64,000 nucleotides of DNA from assembly GCA_958510825.1 (NCBI GenBank), contig OY294045.1, forward strand, positions 7,739,916 to 7,803,915. The letters are read 5' to 3'. Origin of the DNA: Brachypterus glaber. Its lineage: Eukaryota > Arthropoda > Insecta > Coleoptera > Kateretidae. The stretch's first letter is position 1; every line of letters begins with the position of its first letter. The position numbers were made by a program, and so were the translations under genes. Below the pieces are notes generated by a model that saw only the letters and a list, made by a program, of their open reading frames with translations, was not told the DNA's origin and did not search any database. This document shows positions 22,198 to 33,095 of this stretch, piece after piece.

Positions 22198-22578
22198 ACT
22201 ATCTTTTTGCATATATTTGACACTTTCAGCTCTTGTGTGATACAGGGTAATTCCAGCTTTAATTACGTTACATCTTACACCTATTTTAACTTTTAAATGT
22301 ATAAATTTGTCAATTATATTAAAACAAATAATATTTAAATACACTATTAATTTTTAGTAAATAACAAAGTAACAAAAGATATATTTATAATTAGTATAAT
22401 AAGTTTTATTTGTGATAAATTCATAATTTTATGTAATGTTACTTACGTTACATTTTGTGACATAGGTTTTGACTTAAGTACATGTATATGTTCTATTCCA
22501 GAATATAAAATCTTTTTAAAACTAAATGTGCATTTTAAAATGTTTTAAATCTTTAACAATTTTTGTGTTATGTATAGT
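22198..22578. other. Unassigned stretch with TTACGTTACA motifs
   Basis: TTACGTTACA-type strings occur near 22262 and 22442 and again near 23657 and 23683, on either side of the next element. They may belong to one older repeat split by it. Confidence 0.35.
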
Positions 22579-23618
22579 ACCCGGATATTTGGTATTGATT
22601 ACGAGGGGCACGCGGAAGTTTATATTTTTATGAACATTCTGACATGGGTGACACTTACGTAGTATAATAACACAAATTTGTAATTTATTATAAATAAGTT
22701 TTTCCCGAGCTGCAATTTAATCGTGAGGTACTTTATTTTTGAACGTGCGAAAAAGATATAGGTTTGTCTTAGAAATGTAATGTTTCAAAGCACTTATCAT
22801 CAAAATAATGGCATACAAAAATGTTTTATTTTGATTTAGTAAGCCAGTTGTAACATTCCGTCGATGAAAATTGAAAATCCTCACGGTTTATAGAAAGTTG
22901 TAAAGTTACCAAGCAAGCCCACTAAGAGAAAAAACTATTTACCAAAGACTTTCGAGGATATAAAATTCAAAATTTTAGTACAAGACATAAATATTTTTAA
23001 CATAGACGAAACCAAAAATGTTTCTGGTTTAAAGATTGCGCATGGTATGTTATTCCGAATTTTACACAATGTTCAATAGTAGACCTTTTTAATGGCAAAG
23101 AAGTTGATTTTTTTAAACCAAATCTAAATTCTAATAAATGCATTAAGAAATCATACATTCTTTAATTATGCTCTGCTTATGTACTTCGGTAGACATAAAA
23201 CGTTCATTTTCAGATTATAAATATACTTTTGGTAAAAGAAGACGAAGCTTAATAGCCGAAAACATGGAGAAAATCTATATCATTTTTTATTTTCAACAAT
23301 AATATTAATTATGTTTAAAAATATGGGTACATTCAGTTTTAGAACACTTACATGTAAATATTTTGTAAAATATACATAATATAGTTCTTTGTTGTTTTAC
23401 CTTTGATATTTATATAGTACTAAATCTTTTGTAATACTAAAAGTATTGATAATTCCCCGTGTCATAATAATGATACACCTGTTTAACATAGTCGTCAAGT
23501 TACGCCATGAATAATAACTATCACGGAATGGTTAAGAAAGTGTGCCATTAATCGTTAAAAACTTTTTTTTATAAGTAACATTTGCGCGACCCTCGTAATC
23601 AATACCAAATATCCGGGA
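22579..23618. mobile_element. TIR element of about 1.04 kb
   Basis: The left end CCCGGATATTTGGTATTGAT TACGAGGG is matched inverted at the right end CCCTCGTAATCAATACCAAA TATCCGGG. TIRs are about 30 bp. The interior is AT-rich with no transposase frame. I could not establish the target duplication. Confidence 0.85.
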
Positions 23619-23924
23619 TATGGTTATGTATTAAAGGATTAGATACATATCTGTTGCTTACGTTACAAGGGAATTCGTTGCTTACGTTACATTAAAAGTT
23701 TCTATATTTTTTGCATTATAAACTGACTATTTTGACAATGTATTGCAATACCGAGAGTGTACTTTGACTGGTACACTTCCACTTCACTATTTTAATGTTT
23801 TCAAATTTTGAAAAAGCCTTGTATTCATGTAAAAAAATTCAATTTTGTTTGGACTTTTGTTTGCTTACTTTTGCGTTTTATGACGTTTTATGTCGATATA
23901 AATCATTTTCGAGCAAAAAAAAAT

Positions 23925-23990
23925 TGTGGGTCGGTGAATCGGTTGGTCGATCTTTTGGTCGATCGGTCGGGCGCTCGGTCGGTCGATAAA
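23925..23990 (+). repeat. GGTC/GGTCGATC-type microsatellite
   Basis: A run of GGTTGGTCGATC and TCGGTCGGTCG units. The two overlapping frames here end in translations of the repeat and are not genes. Confidence 0.8.
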
Positions 23991-24044
23991 ATATAAAGGT
24001 ATATTTTATTTTAACTCCGTTCGTAGGAAAAATATTGTTCGTAA

Positions 24045-24166
24045 CGCATGTGTAAAGAGGCTTTTCCGTATTCGATTGCTTGCCTTAACTCCGCTACGCG
24101 TCGTCAAATCAATCAACTGTGGAAAAGAGCCTCTTTCCGCACTTGTTAGGAAAATAGCTATTATTT
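24045..24166. mobile_element. Foldback block D, copy 2
   Basis: AACGCATGTGTAAAGAGGCTTTTCC pairs with GGAAAAGAGCCTCTTTCCGCACTTGTT around a G+C-richer middle (CTCCGCTACGCGTCGTC). The right half recurs at 7785-7850. Confidence 0.65.
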
Positions 24167-24600
24167 ATTTAGATATGATTCTTTATCCAACAGTTTTTTT
24201 TTTATTTGAAGTCACTAATAACCATACGCATTTTTCGTATTTTTGTATATTATATTTTCATCTAAAGTTAAATCCATAAAATAAAATGCATATTTAATAA
24301 AATTTTCTCTAAAAATGCTTTAGCCTGAAAAGCTAGGTAAATAGTATTTCGAGGTAGTAGGTATTTCAATTCGAAAAATAAAACTAGAAATTTTTTCGTC
24401 TATTAGTAGGTATATACGGTAGCCTGGAGTGCACTTTATTCTCTTACACAAACTCGCAATAAGTTATACATTTGTATTTGCTAGATATTTTTGACATATA
24501 GTATAATGTTAGAGAAAAGAAAAAAATATATGTTAGTGAAAAATAGCAAAAGGCTTTGGAAATACAAAACCAAGTATGATAAGAGAATTCGTTATCATAT
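24167..24600. other. Unassigned stretch
   Basis: Nothing recognised. Confidence 0.4.
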
Positions 24601-25151
24601 GAAGGGGTCAGGGGAAAAACGATCAGAGTCACAAAAACTACTTTTCACAGAATATCGAAATTAAGGTTTACAGACTCATATTGTATGATTACAGTTGCAA
24701 AGTAACGTCAATTATTGTTTCATCTCATCACATACTTATTTCACAGCAAAATAATATTACCTACCAAGGTTTTTAACATTACCTTTGAGGTTCAAAGCGA
24801 AAGATGCAACAGAACTACACATATGACTTTATAAAATCGATCACAGTCTAGGACTCTGATCGTTTTTTTATGTTATAAAGCAGCCCAACAGGCTTAGTGC
24901 ATTTACAATCAAAAATACGTTTCCTTAGTTACCGATGCGAAACTATGGACTTTAATTGTTTTTTATGATCTCGGACTCTGACCGTTCTTACGCTGTATAT
25001 CGTTTCTATTTAAATTCGTTACAGCGACTGTAATTGTTTTTGCTTAAAACCGACATAGTCACCTGAAAGCTTGGGTCGCGAACTACAAGATGGTGTATAT
25101 AACGAATTTTCGACAAAAATGGACTATGATCGTTTTTCCCCTGACCCCTTC
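24601..25151. mobile_element. TIR element of 551 bp with reiterated end motif
   Basis: GAAGGGGTCAGGGGAAAAACGATCAGAGTC at 24601 is inverted as GGACTATGATCGTTTTTCCC CTGACCCCTTC ending at 25151. Flanking ATAT on both sides may be the target duplication. The motif GACTCTGATCGTTTTT, or a close variant, is repeated inside near 24850, 24975 and 25030, which suggests several transposase contact sites. It has no coding frame. Confidence 0.85.
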
Positions 25152-25490
25152 ATATATGATTTTTTTTTGTGGTCACAGGACTATTTTCTAGTACTAGAAA
25201 TTGTTGCTCCATAAATAAAATGCAAAATGACTAAATTTTAACTTTTAATCCATCTAAAGAACTGTATTATATATAGGTTTATAACGTGTTTGCATTTGCG
25301 GCGTCATCAGAGTGGTCTTAAAAGTTATATGTATGAAAGTTGTGTGATGGAAAGCTTAAATAAAATAACGTACTTTAAAACTATAATCCCGTATTAAAAT
25401 TATGCATTCACTGTTTTATGTATCATAAAAACATGCATTGCTAAACTTATTAAACTAATCAATTTTATGAAATAATTTGGATATGCTAAT
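25152..25490. other. Unassigned stretch
   Basis: Nothing recognised. Confidence 0.4.
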
Positions 25491-25776
25491 TTAGTCCAGT
25501 CAAATAATAAATGTAAATTGCAATAAATGTACACCGGCTAATACTTTAAAGGGTAGTAGTGGATGGTAACAGCACACTCCTGTTAGTTTTCCACCGGGTG
25601 ATTTGCCTCACGCACTCACCCCTAAAATTTTAGATGGCGGACATCCCTTACGCAAATCACCCGGTGTAAAACTAAGAGCGGTGTTCTGTTACTATCCACT
25701 ACTACCTTTAAAATATCAGCCCGTTTACATTTATTGCAATTTAACACAGGAGTTTTTCGTTATTTGACTGGACTAA
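25491..25776. mobile_element. 286-bp palindromic MITE
   Basis: The whole element folds: TTAGTCCAGTCAAATAATAA, GGTAGTAGTGGATGGTAACA and CCACCGGGTGATTTGC on the left match inverted GCAAATCACCCGGTG, TGTTACTATCCACTACTACC and TTATTTGACTGGACTAA on the right. TA next to GTCCAG at both ends fits a TA-target element. The right arm has an extra 15 bases near 25752. Confidence 0.85.
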
Positions 25777-25897
25777 TTCTTATTTATCTGGAAAATACGA
25801 AACCATACCATTTTTAAAAACTTTCGTTAGCGCCGTTAAATACTAGGTGTTAAACATTCAAAAAAATATGCGCCCGGACTCGCCCATGTTGGCGATA

Positions 25898-26160
25898 TTA
25901 CATTTTTACATTACATTTTTGTTTAACCTCGTACTATTCTACTTAATTAAGCATCCCCTAAGTCCAGGACTTGTGTGGGCAGTAGTAGAGGGTACTACCG
26001 GCTTTAATTGACTTTCGAACCAATTTATAGGTAGTGTCCGTTTCACTTACGCCTTCGCCAAATTTCAATTAATAATTAACTGAAAAAGGCAAATCGGCGC
26101 CGGTGAGAATCGAACTCACGCAAGTACGACCCGGTAGTCCACTACACCAATCCTCCCATA
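25898..26160 (-). mobile_element. tRNA-headed SINE, copy 2 (head type 1)
   Basis: On the minus strand the head begins TGGGAGGATTGGTGTAGTGG with box A TGGTGTAGTGG and box B GAGTTCGATTCTC, then GGCGCCGATTTGCC. The body follows to GTACGAGGTTAAAC and a TGTAA-rich tail (25898-25920). The first 18 bases of the head are duplicated immediately upstream (26163-26179), which may be slippage or a second start. The 263-bp length and the split pol III promoter make this a standard tRNA SINE. The frame at 26116-26301 is a shadow. Confidence 0.9.
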
Positions 26161-26292
26161 ATACACCAATCCTCCCATATGGCAAAAACTTTTTATTGAT
26201 AGTATAATAGTATAAAGAACAACCTTAAACCACTTTTGGAACTGATAACACAGCTCTGTAAAATAAAATATATTTGAAGGTTCAAGTCTGGC

Positions 26293-27722
26293 TTCTGTCA
26301 ACGGATTCTGAATCTATCCAAATTCCTAGTTACTAGCCCGATAACCAAAAAATTTTACTACACACCATTTTCGAAAAATTAATTAGAATTTTGATAGATT
26401 GAAAGTGGGTATTCTAAAGTTTTTTTTTGAACCAAAAAGTCCAAACCGAATCCGATGTTCAAAATTAAAAATTAACATGTCTGATTCAATATGGTGCCGA
26501 AACAGACAAAGAGATATTATATTTTTAAATGGATCCAGCGACCTAAAACATACTTAATTACTAATTTTCGGCAAACAATAGAAAAGGAAAGTCGCCTAAT
26601 TTCGGATACCATTTACAATGTATTCAATATTTAATACTCGGTATATTTTTTTTATATAACCAGATACAACTTATTATAGCGAACCATGATTTATTATAAA
26701 AGCAATTTTATTACAGTTTATTATTTCCAAAAAACACGGTTAAAAAAAATCAGCGCATTTTTGTGCATTTGAAAAAGGGCTCCTAATTTCGGACATATCC
26801 GAAAAAAATTTTTCAAGACTAGATCTGGATCCCATTGCTTATGTTTCTTGTTATTCCTTCACATTTAAGACGTAATTTAATCATTAAGCGATTTTCTACG
26901 AAATACTATAGGAACTATAATTTTAGATTCCCAATTTCGAATATCTTAGTATCTTAGGTAATTTTCGTTTTTTCAAAATTGTTTATCTTAGTTTGTTGTA
27001 TCATTATAAAAATAATAATTAATGGTTGGTTATCCTGAATAATAATTACCTTGCGGATATCCGAAATTGGGAATCAAATGCACAAAAATGGTCTATCCGA
27101 AATTAGGCAACTTTCTGCTTTTTAGATTAGAAATTTGTAGAATGTTTACGTTTTCAAATTGCTTAATTATGAATAGTGGATCAACTTAACTAACATCAAG
27201 ACAGAATCACGAACTTTTATAACGATTATTTATAAAATAAACAAGCATAATAATGCAACTGAGCACAAAACTGCCATTTGCAATATAAACGATTTGTGCT
27301 GCCATTTAAAGGGGAGAAGCTCTACCGTTATCATATTACAGGACGGATTTAGTTTGACTTTTGGCTTCACATAAAAGTAGGTTTCTGTTTACCTTTGCAG
27401 ACAGTATCTTAAAAACACTACTATCCGAAATTTGGAAACCATCCGAAATTAGGCGCATTTCCTCTACTGAAATTTTTAAAAGCCATATTGGATCAATCAT
27501 TTAAATATTAATTTTTAACATCGTATCGTATCGTTTTAGCAACTTTAAAAACCCTAGGATACCCATTTTTAAAAATACTGTGTAATTTGTCAAAAATCTA
27601 ATTAATTTGTCTATTTTAACAGGTTTGGGATTAATTATCACGAAAACGGTGTGTAGTAGAAAACTTTTAGTCATTAGACTGGTAATAAGGCATTAGGTAA
27701 AGTCAAAATCCATTGACAGAAC
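26293..27722. mobile_element. Long-arm foldback element containing a nested family Y copy
   Basis: TCTGTCAACGGATTCTGA at the left and the complement of TCAAAATCCATTGACAGA at the right match. The inverted similarity continues with gaps: TACTACACACCATTTTCG against CGAAAACGGTGTGTAGTA, and CAATATGGTGCCGA against GCCATATTGGATC. Arms reach about 225-290 bp. All the sequence between the arms is the family Y element, which therefore inserted at the centre of the foldback. Confidence 0.8.
26587..27474 (-). mobile_element. Family Y TIR element, copy 2 (888 bp, both ends intact)
   Basis: The ends are GGAAAGTCGCCTAATTTCGGAT and the complement of ATCCGAAATTAGGCGCATTTCC, giving TIRs of about 22 bp. The interior matches 20458-21345 in reverse with few changes. 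The repeated AATTTCGGATA boxes are all kept. It has no transposase. Confidence 0.9.
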
Positions 27723-27775
27723 CCAGTTACCTTTCCATCTTGACCTGTGTAATCAGATGATGATGACTATTTCAT

Positions 27776-28592
27776 TTCATGAACAATATATAGGCCAATC
27801 AAAACCTTGCATTTTTAATTTTTTGACCAATTAGATCAAAATGAATCTGATATTTTTTTCACAATGCAATTATCACTTGGTTACTATGGAAACAAGAAAC
27901 TGACAGTTACTGATATCTTAATAAATGTTATATTTTTGTAAAATGTGTTTTTAATTTGTGAAGCTTAACTTTAATATATATAAACCCTAATTAATTTCAG
28001 ATAATATATTATATTTTATGAACTTTCCATCTTAAAAGCTTTAAATCACTGATATTCATAAATTTTAATTTATTTAATTGAATCTTGGTATTAAAAACAG
28101 GCCACTCAAAACTAATTTAAACACTTATTAAAAATATATTTGTAGTAAAGAATTACGGAAATCAAAACATCAAATGACTGCGCTGGTACCTGTACAGAGT
28201 TGCCAAAGGTTATTAGAAACCGATAGGAAATTGTTTTTTTACGGGCGGAAATACCCGTTATTTTATTTCTTTTTAGTTGGAAACTAAACTTTTTAAACAA
28301 AAACTGTTTTATTGAAATAATCTCAAGCATAAAATATCCCTCTAGCAAAGTTTAGACTTGGCAACATTCGCGAACAAGTAAACATCGTGGATTTAAAAAG
28401 TGCGGCGTACCAATCGTGCATGTTGAATTACACATAATTTTTTTACTGTATATAAAAAAATATTTTGCTTAAGGAAATTGCCAAGCAAAATATGTTATTA
28501 ATATTTTTTTAATACAGTAAAAAAAATATCGATAATTCAACATGCACTTATGATATTATTACTGATAAAACCAACCATACTGTATTTTTGCA
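27776..28592 (-). repeat. Dispersed repeat family X, copy 2
   Basis: It is the reverse complement of 17459-18540, with the same landmarks in opposite order (CACTTGGTTACTATGGAAAC, ATCAAATGACTGCGCTGGTA, AATAATCTCAAGCATAAA, CAAGTAAACATCGTGGATTT). It lacks about 65 bp found in copy 1 and has an extra 30 bp near 27800. The 78-codon minus-strand frame at 28112-28348 is not preserved in copy 1. Confidence 0.9.
28418..28547. repeat. Palindrome inside family X copy 2
   Basis: GTGCATGTTGAATTA, TTTTTTTACTGTAT and ATATTTTGCTTAAGG pair with GCAAAATATGTTATT, ATACAGTAAAAAAAA and TAATTCAACATGCAC. The centre is near 28483. Confidence 0.75.
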
Positions 28593-28832
28593 AACAAATA
28601 CCCGTAGGCAAAATTTAATTTAAAAAATTCCTTGTTCAATATTTTATGTTAGAATCCCGCCGGTATAAAATGTCAGTATTTATTGGTTCCTTTTACTGCA
28701 ACTTGTTTATCTGTTTTTGTTTATTGGCATAACAATTTGTATATAGATGTTTATAATGTTCAGTAAAAGTGATTCAATTTATAGTAATGTACCTACCTAC
28801 GCTACTTTGTAGAAATACCTGAAAAATTTAAC

Positions 28833-29358
28833 TTTTTTCTATTTTGCGACTCTTATAAGCTCATAATCACACGCATTTTGCGTGTTCTTATAGGCCCATA
28901 AGAGGTCTGTACTTTTTGTTCTTTTGAGTTGGCAACAGACCTGGCCTATCGCTTGACGTTTTCCGTGCAAATGTCAATGTCGCTTTAAAGTTAAATTTTC
29001 TAAAAAAATTTGTGTTTAGGTTATTTTTACCATTTTAAAATTGTGGCTTGGTTAATTACAGTAGAAAAGAGAAGAGATGACTATAAAATATATCAAAATA
29101 TTCTTTGTTCTTAGAATTTTAAACATGGTGTAAACTGTAATGCTAATCCAAAACAAAAATCCCTAAATCAGTCATCAATTTAAATGTAAGTTTTTTTTTT
29201 TATTTTAGAGCAAAATAGAAAAAATTGTATAAAGCACTCGTTTCATAAAACGTTTTTAGCCCACTAGTACTTTAGAAAACTCGCCGCAAGCGGCTCGTTT
29301 TCTAAACTTGTACTCGCTAAAAACATATGTTATGAAACTAGTTCTTTAATATACTATT
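28833..29358 (+). repeat. Dispersed repeat family C, copy 2 (with hairpin end)
   Basis: It is full length compared with 57421-57946. The last 120 bases form a hairpin: CTCGTTTCATAAAACGTTTTTAGC and TAGAAAACTCGCCGC pair with GCGGCTCGTTTTCTA and GCTAAAAACATATGTTATGAAAC. The hairpin may be a separate MITE carried within the repeat. Confidence 0.9.
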
Positions 29359-29671
29359 ATTGCACACTATTATCAGTTGAATTCAAAATAAACGCAATCT
29401 ATCTGTGTCTAGTAAGGTTAATAAAAACTTTTTTCTTCAAGCGTGCTAAAGTGTTCATACTTTATAACTGAACACACTAGTTAGAAGTGGTCTATTTTTT
29501 TACAGTAAAAAAATGAGTTTATTGTTGTACGCTGTAAAAAAAATTATTTAGCAAAACCACCACTACCGGCAGCACTCTTTTACTTGGATGACAGCCATAC
29601 TTCAAACTTGTTTGTTTATTATGTAAACAGGTGGTTGACTTGAGATTCTGTGCAAAAACCTTGTGTGAAAT
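29359..29671. other. Unassigned stretch upstream of a short frame
   Basis: A patch at 29556-29590 is slightly G+C-richer (CCACCACTACCGGCAGCACT). Otherwise nothing was recognised. Confidence 0.35.
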
Positions 29672-29791
29672 TGATTAAAAATGATTGATGAAGAATATAT
29701 GGTTTATACACCTACAAATCTCTCCGAAATTGCAAATGCTACATTAGACAAGTTACCATCGAAATCGCGAAAAGTAACCTACGAAAAAAAA
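29672..29791 (+). pseudogene. 39-codon frame, possible broken N-terminus of an unknown protein
   Basis: AAAAATGATTG opens a frame reading MIDEEYMVYTPTNLSEIANA then LDKLPSKSRKVTYEKK to a TGA; the next codons (AEEVLSLFQKG) also look coding-like. The hydrophilic composition differs from random AT-rich frames. The string LPSKSRKVTYEKK recalls the start of tyrosine-recombinase-like Crypton proteins, but this is a memory-level resemblance and cannot be confirmed here. It could also be a first exon or chance. Confidence 0.25.
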
Positions 29792-29932
29792 TTGAAATGA
29801 GCTGAAGAAGTTTTAAGTTTATTTCAAAAGGGTTTTATTGGCCTATTTTAATAAAAAAACATACTTTAATACTGAATAAATTCAATTCAAAAATTAATAT
29901 TTAAAAAATATATAATGGATGCTTGAAGAAAA

Positions 29933-30070
29933 AATAGTATGTTTCACTCAGAGGAAAAGTGCTTTTTTTACTAGTCTGTAGTTTCCGGACTCCGCTTTGC
30001 GTCGTCCGTAAATTCTACAGACTAGTAAAAAAAAGCTTCACTTTTCCTCTTAGTAAAACAATATACTATT
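29933..30070. mobile_element. 138-bp palindromic MITE
   Basis: AATAGTATGTTTCACTCAGA, GGAAAAGTGCTTTTTTTACT and AGTCTGTAGTTTCCGGAC are inverted as GTCCGTAAATTCTACAGACT, AGTAAAAAAAAGCTTCACTT and TTCCTCTTAGTAAAACAATATACTATT. The spacer is CpG-rich (TCCGCTTTGCGTC). Confidence 0.85.
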
Positions 30071-31423
30071 TTCGTTTGGACTTTTTCCAAACCAAAATCA
30101 AAAAACTTTTCAAATTTTAAACTTTTTCACTTAGTTATACAAAAATTACAGACAATTTTCAATAAATAATAAAAAAATATAAGGTCCACCCTAATATTAG
30201 AATTGTTACTGAGAATATGTATCGCCTAGATCATGTGGGATTTTATTTTACAATGAAATAGACTGACCTTGTGCTTCTTCATCTCTTCCTTATTAAAAGT
30301 TATTGAGCCAATTTCTCTTTGTTACTGCACTGCCGTGCTAAGCACAGAAGTGGTAACTTGTATTTTGGTAATTTTGAGATAGTAAAAGTTTTTAATTTTC
30401 AATGTCTCAGTCACTAAAAATTAAATTCCAAGTAAAAAAGATTTCAAATTTTATTTAAATCAGAAAGATAAAAAGTTATAATAGTTGTTAATTTTATAAA
30501 AATGTTTAATATTGGATAATTATTAAATAGTAAAATTTTTTATAGTTAGACTTTTAAAATTATTATTTTCTACTTGTAATACCATAATATAATTTGAGAC
30601 TGCAGCCTGCGTTGTATTAACTCTTTGAGACCCAGTGGGACATATATGTCCCACTCCGTTTTAAGTTACCTCTTGTGCACTTCATGTCCCATTTTACGTT
30701 GCTAAATTACACTGGTCTCCAAAAAAAAAAAAAAAATTCTTCTCCAAGGAGAAAACCCATAATTTATTATGTATTTTTGTGTGCTGAAACCGAATTTTCA
30801 ATTTGAAAAATTTTCTACTGCGTAGATTTCGAGTATATCCCAGTTTTTATTGTCAAAATACGGTATTTTGACTATAAAAACATTGGAAATACTATAGTGT
30901 CCTTACTGTAGATAGGTTTTTTTAAAAAATAACCGTGGATCTAATTTATTCGCTCTCTAAAATAAGCCCTTAATTAATTTAAACTTTTTGGTTGACTTTT
31001 TACATCAACTGTTTCCTTTTTACATACAGTGTTGTTTGTTTTTTAATTAATATATTTCTGTATTCTTATTATATCCCCTATTTGATTATACTTTTAATTG
31101 TGATGATTGAAATTATAGTTGCTACAAATATATTTTTTCTGGGTGTGTAAATTTTGTGTAAAATTACATGGATTTGTGTCATAGTGTGTTCTTTTTATCT
31201 AAAACCACCGAAACATCTACGTTAAGATTTAGGAAAATCTTTCCTAAATTGTTGTTTTTATTTATATGAGACTGGTTTGTACGACACAAACTTGTATCAG
31301 TTTTTATCTTCTACTTCCACCTGATTTGCTACAAACAAATGCTTTCCCCTGTATACTGCATGTAGTCGGCCAAAAAAAAAACAATATCTTAAATACATAG
31401 GTACTGCTATTTTATTTTAAATG
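30071..31423. other. Unassigned 1.35-kb stretch with one perfect palindrome
   Basis: GTGGGACATATATGTCCCAC (30637-30656) is a perfect 20-base palindrome following TTAACTCTTTGAGACCCA, a start that resembles TTAA-target (piggyBac-like) ends. No second end was found. A 16-base A run is at 30721. Nothing else was recognised. Confidence 0.4.
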
Positions 31424-31560
31424 TGTGACCCTGCACAAAGAAACCCAGTTGGTGTGTCAAATTTACGTTTTCTTTTTTGTCAGATTAGAAAAGTTTTTTA
31501 CATAACAACGCAAAAAAATAAATTTAACACACTAACCGGGTTTGTTTGTGCAGAGTCACA
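31424..31560. mobile_element. 137-bp MITE (family M1), copy 1
   Basis: TGTGACCCTGCACAAAGAAA CCCAGTTGGTGTGTCAAAT pairs with ATTTAACACACTAACCGGGT TTGTTTGTGCAGAGTCACA. A second copy is at 57970-58112. It ends 8 bp before the next MITE. Confidence 0.85.
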
Positions 31561-31568
31561 TATGTTTA

Positions 31569-31700
31569 CTGCCCTACTACGCTAGAAAGCAGTAGCTCCA
31601 TCTGTCACTCAGCGACGTATTGACGTCAACTCTGATGTAATATTTTGAAAACGCTGCTATGCGACAAATGGAGTTACTGCTTTCTAGTATAGTAGGGCAG
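31569..31700. mobile_element. 132-bp palindromic MITE (family M2), copy 1
   Basis: CTGCCCTACTACGCTAGAAA GCAGTAGCTCCATCTGTC is inverted as GACAAATGGAGTTACTGCTT TCTAGTATAGTAGGGCAG. TTTA flanks both ends (31565-31568 and 31701-31704). Copy 2 at 61179-61310 has the same length and TATA on both sides, so a 4-bp target duplication is likely. Confidence 0.9.
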
Positions 31701-31730
31701 TTTAAGTTTTGTACCAATAAATAGTAATTT

Positions 31731-32435
31731 TCGTAACGAGTATGCGACTTTAGTCCTTAGTGCACGAGAATGAGGACTTGTCGCAAACGAGTTGCGAACA
31801 ATATTTTTCGTTCGATCTACAGTCCAGACTCTATAAAAATGTATATTTTAAATGATTACCTGTGTTTAATTTTGACATTTCAAAATTTTATAAACCTCAA
31901 ATGACTTTTGTCAAAATGAAAGCTATATGTTCTTTTGGATAAATATGTGCATAGTTGTCATTTCATTCAAATATGCACTTCGTACTTGTGGGATAGAAAA
32001 ATATCCTAAGGATAACATAATATGGTATTATAGTGAACATGCATTTTTCTTTATTTCGTGTATACTAGGTCGTACGAAATAGTAGTTTTCGTAACGAGTA
32101 AGCGACTTTAGTCCTTAGTGCGCGAGAATGAAGTTTTTTTTAACGACGCGTCAAAAAATCATTCGAGTGCATTGACGACTTGTCGCAAGCGAGTTGCGAA
32201 CAACATTTTTCGTTCGACCTACAGTCTAGACTGTTTAAAAATGTATATTTTAAAGAATTACCTGTGTTTGACATTTCAACATTTTATAAACGTCAAATGA
32301 CTTTTGTTAAAATGAAAGCTATGTGTAATCGTTTGGATAAATGAGTGTGCATAGTTGTCATTTCATTTAAATATAATAGTGAACATGCATTTTTCTTTAT
32401 TTCGTGTACACTAAGTCGTACGAAAAATTAAATTT
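31731..32435 (+). repeat. Two-unit tandem duplication, 358-bp period
   Basis: TCGTAACGAGTATGCGACTT at 31731 recurs as TCGTAACGAGTAAGCGACTT at 32089. Later landmarks also repeat: CAAACGAGTTGCGAACAA, AATGACTTTTGTCAAAATGA, GCATAGTTGTCATTTCATT and GAACATGCATTTTTCTTTAT. Unit 2 has an extra 40 bases (AACGACGCGTC...) and lacks about 60 bases near its end. The 60-codon frame at 32118-32300 lies within unit 2 and is not present in unit 1. Confidence 0.9.
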
Positions 32436-32459
32436 CCTCGTTCCTCGTCTGGGGAGCAA

Positions 32460-32572
32460 TTCACATCTCATGTGGATGTGATGTGATAGCATCACCGGTG
32501 AACTCGACCTTGGCGTTCACTGGCGATCAGGTACTGTGGGTGATAACATCATATCACATGAGCTAGCCTGAT
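32460..32572. mobile_element. Small palindromic element, about 110 bp
   Basis: CTCATGTGGATGTGATGTGA TAGCATCACC pairs with GGTGATAACATCATATCACATGAG, and GGTGAAC with GTTCACT inside. The middle is G+C-richer than the flanks. Confidence 0.65.
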
Positions 32573-33095
32573 CAGCTGGGTTAGTCTTAATGTTTTAATT
32601 GTTGGCAGAGCTTATGCAATATGCAATACCTTTTAAGCCGGAATCTTTTGTAGTTTAAAAGTTAAAGGTCCTTTACCCTTTTAACTGACAAGCTCATAAT
32701 AACTGTAAATTTACAATGACACCAACTATGTAAGAGGGTTAAAATTAGTAAAATAAGTTTTCCTCTGAAATTAAAAATTAAAATTCAACATTCGAAAAAG
32801 TACGTACTTAAAAAAGTCTAGGAGCAACTGAACATTTTTAATGTGTTATTTTCTCTTGGGCGAATTTTACACGTATCATTCTAATTTAGCTATTTCTATA
32901 ATACGAAATTTTTCTGCGGTTCAATGGGTGAAAACAGTCTTTAATATAGTCCTTTGACATCAATCAAATCTATTTTTTTTTAACTCCATTTAAACATAAA
33001 GTTATTTTATAAAATTTCATTTAATTCAAAATTTAGATATGGTATGCCAACGCGTTGCAGCTGTACACTTTCAAATATAGAATACAAAATAGTTT
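32573..33095. other. Unassigned stretch
   Basis: Nothing recognised. Confidence 0.4.

Noticed and set aside
26091..26160. Possible functional tRNA gene on the minus strand
   Set aside because: Box A and box B are good, but the arms do not fold as a full cloverleaf, no terminator follows, and the segment continues into the SINE body.
26116..26301. 61-codon minus-strand frame over the SINE head
   Set aside because: It is SINE sequence with a duplicated head start; not coding.
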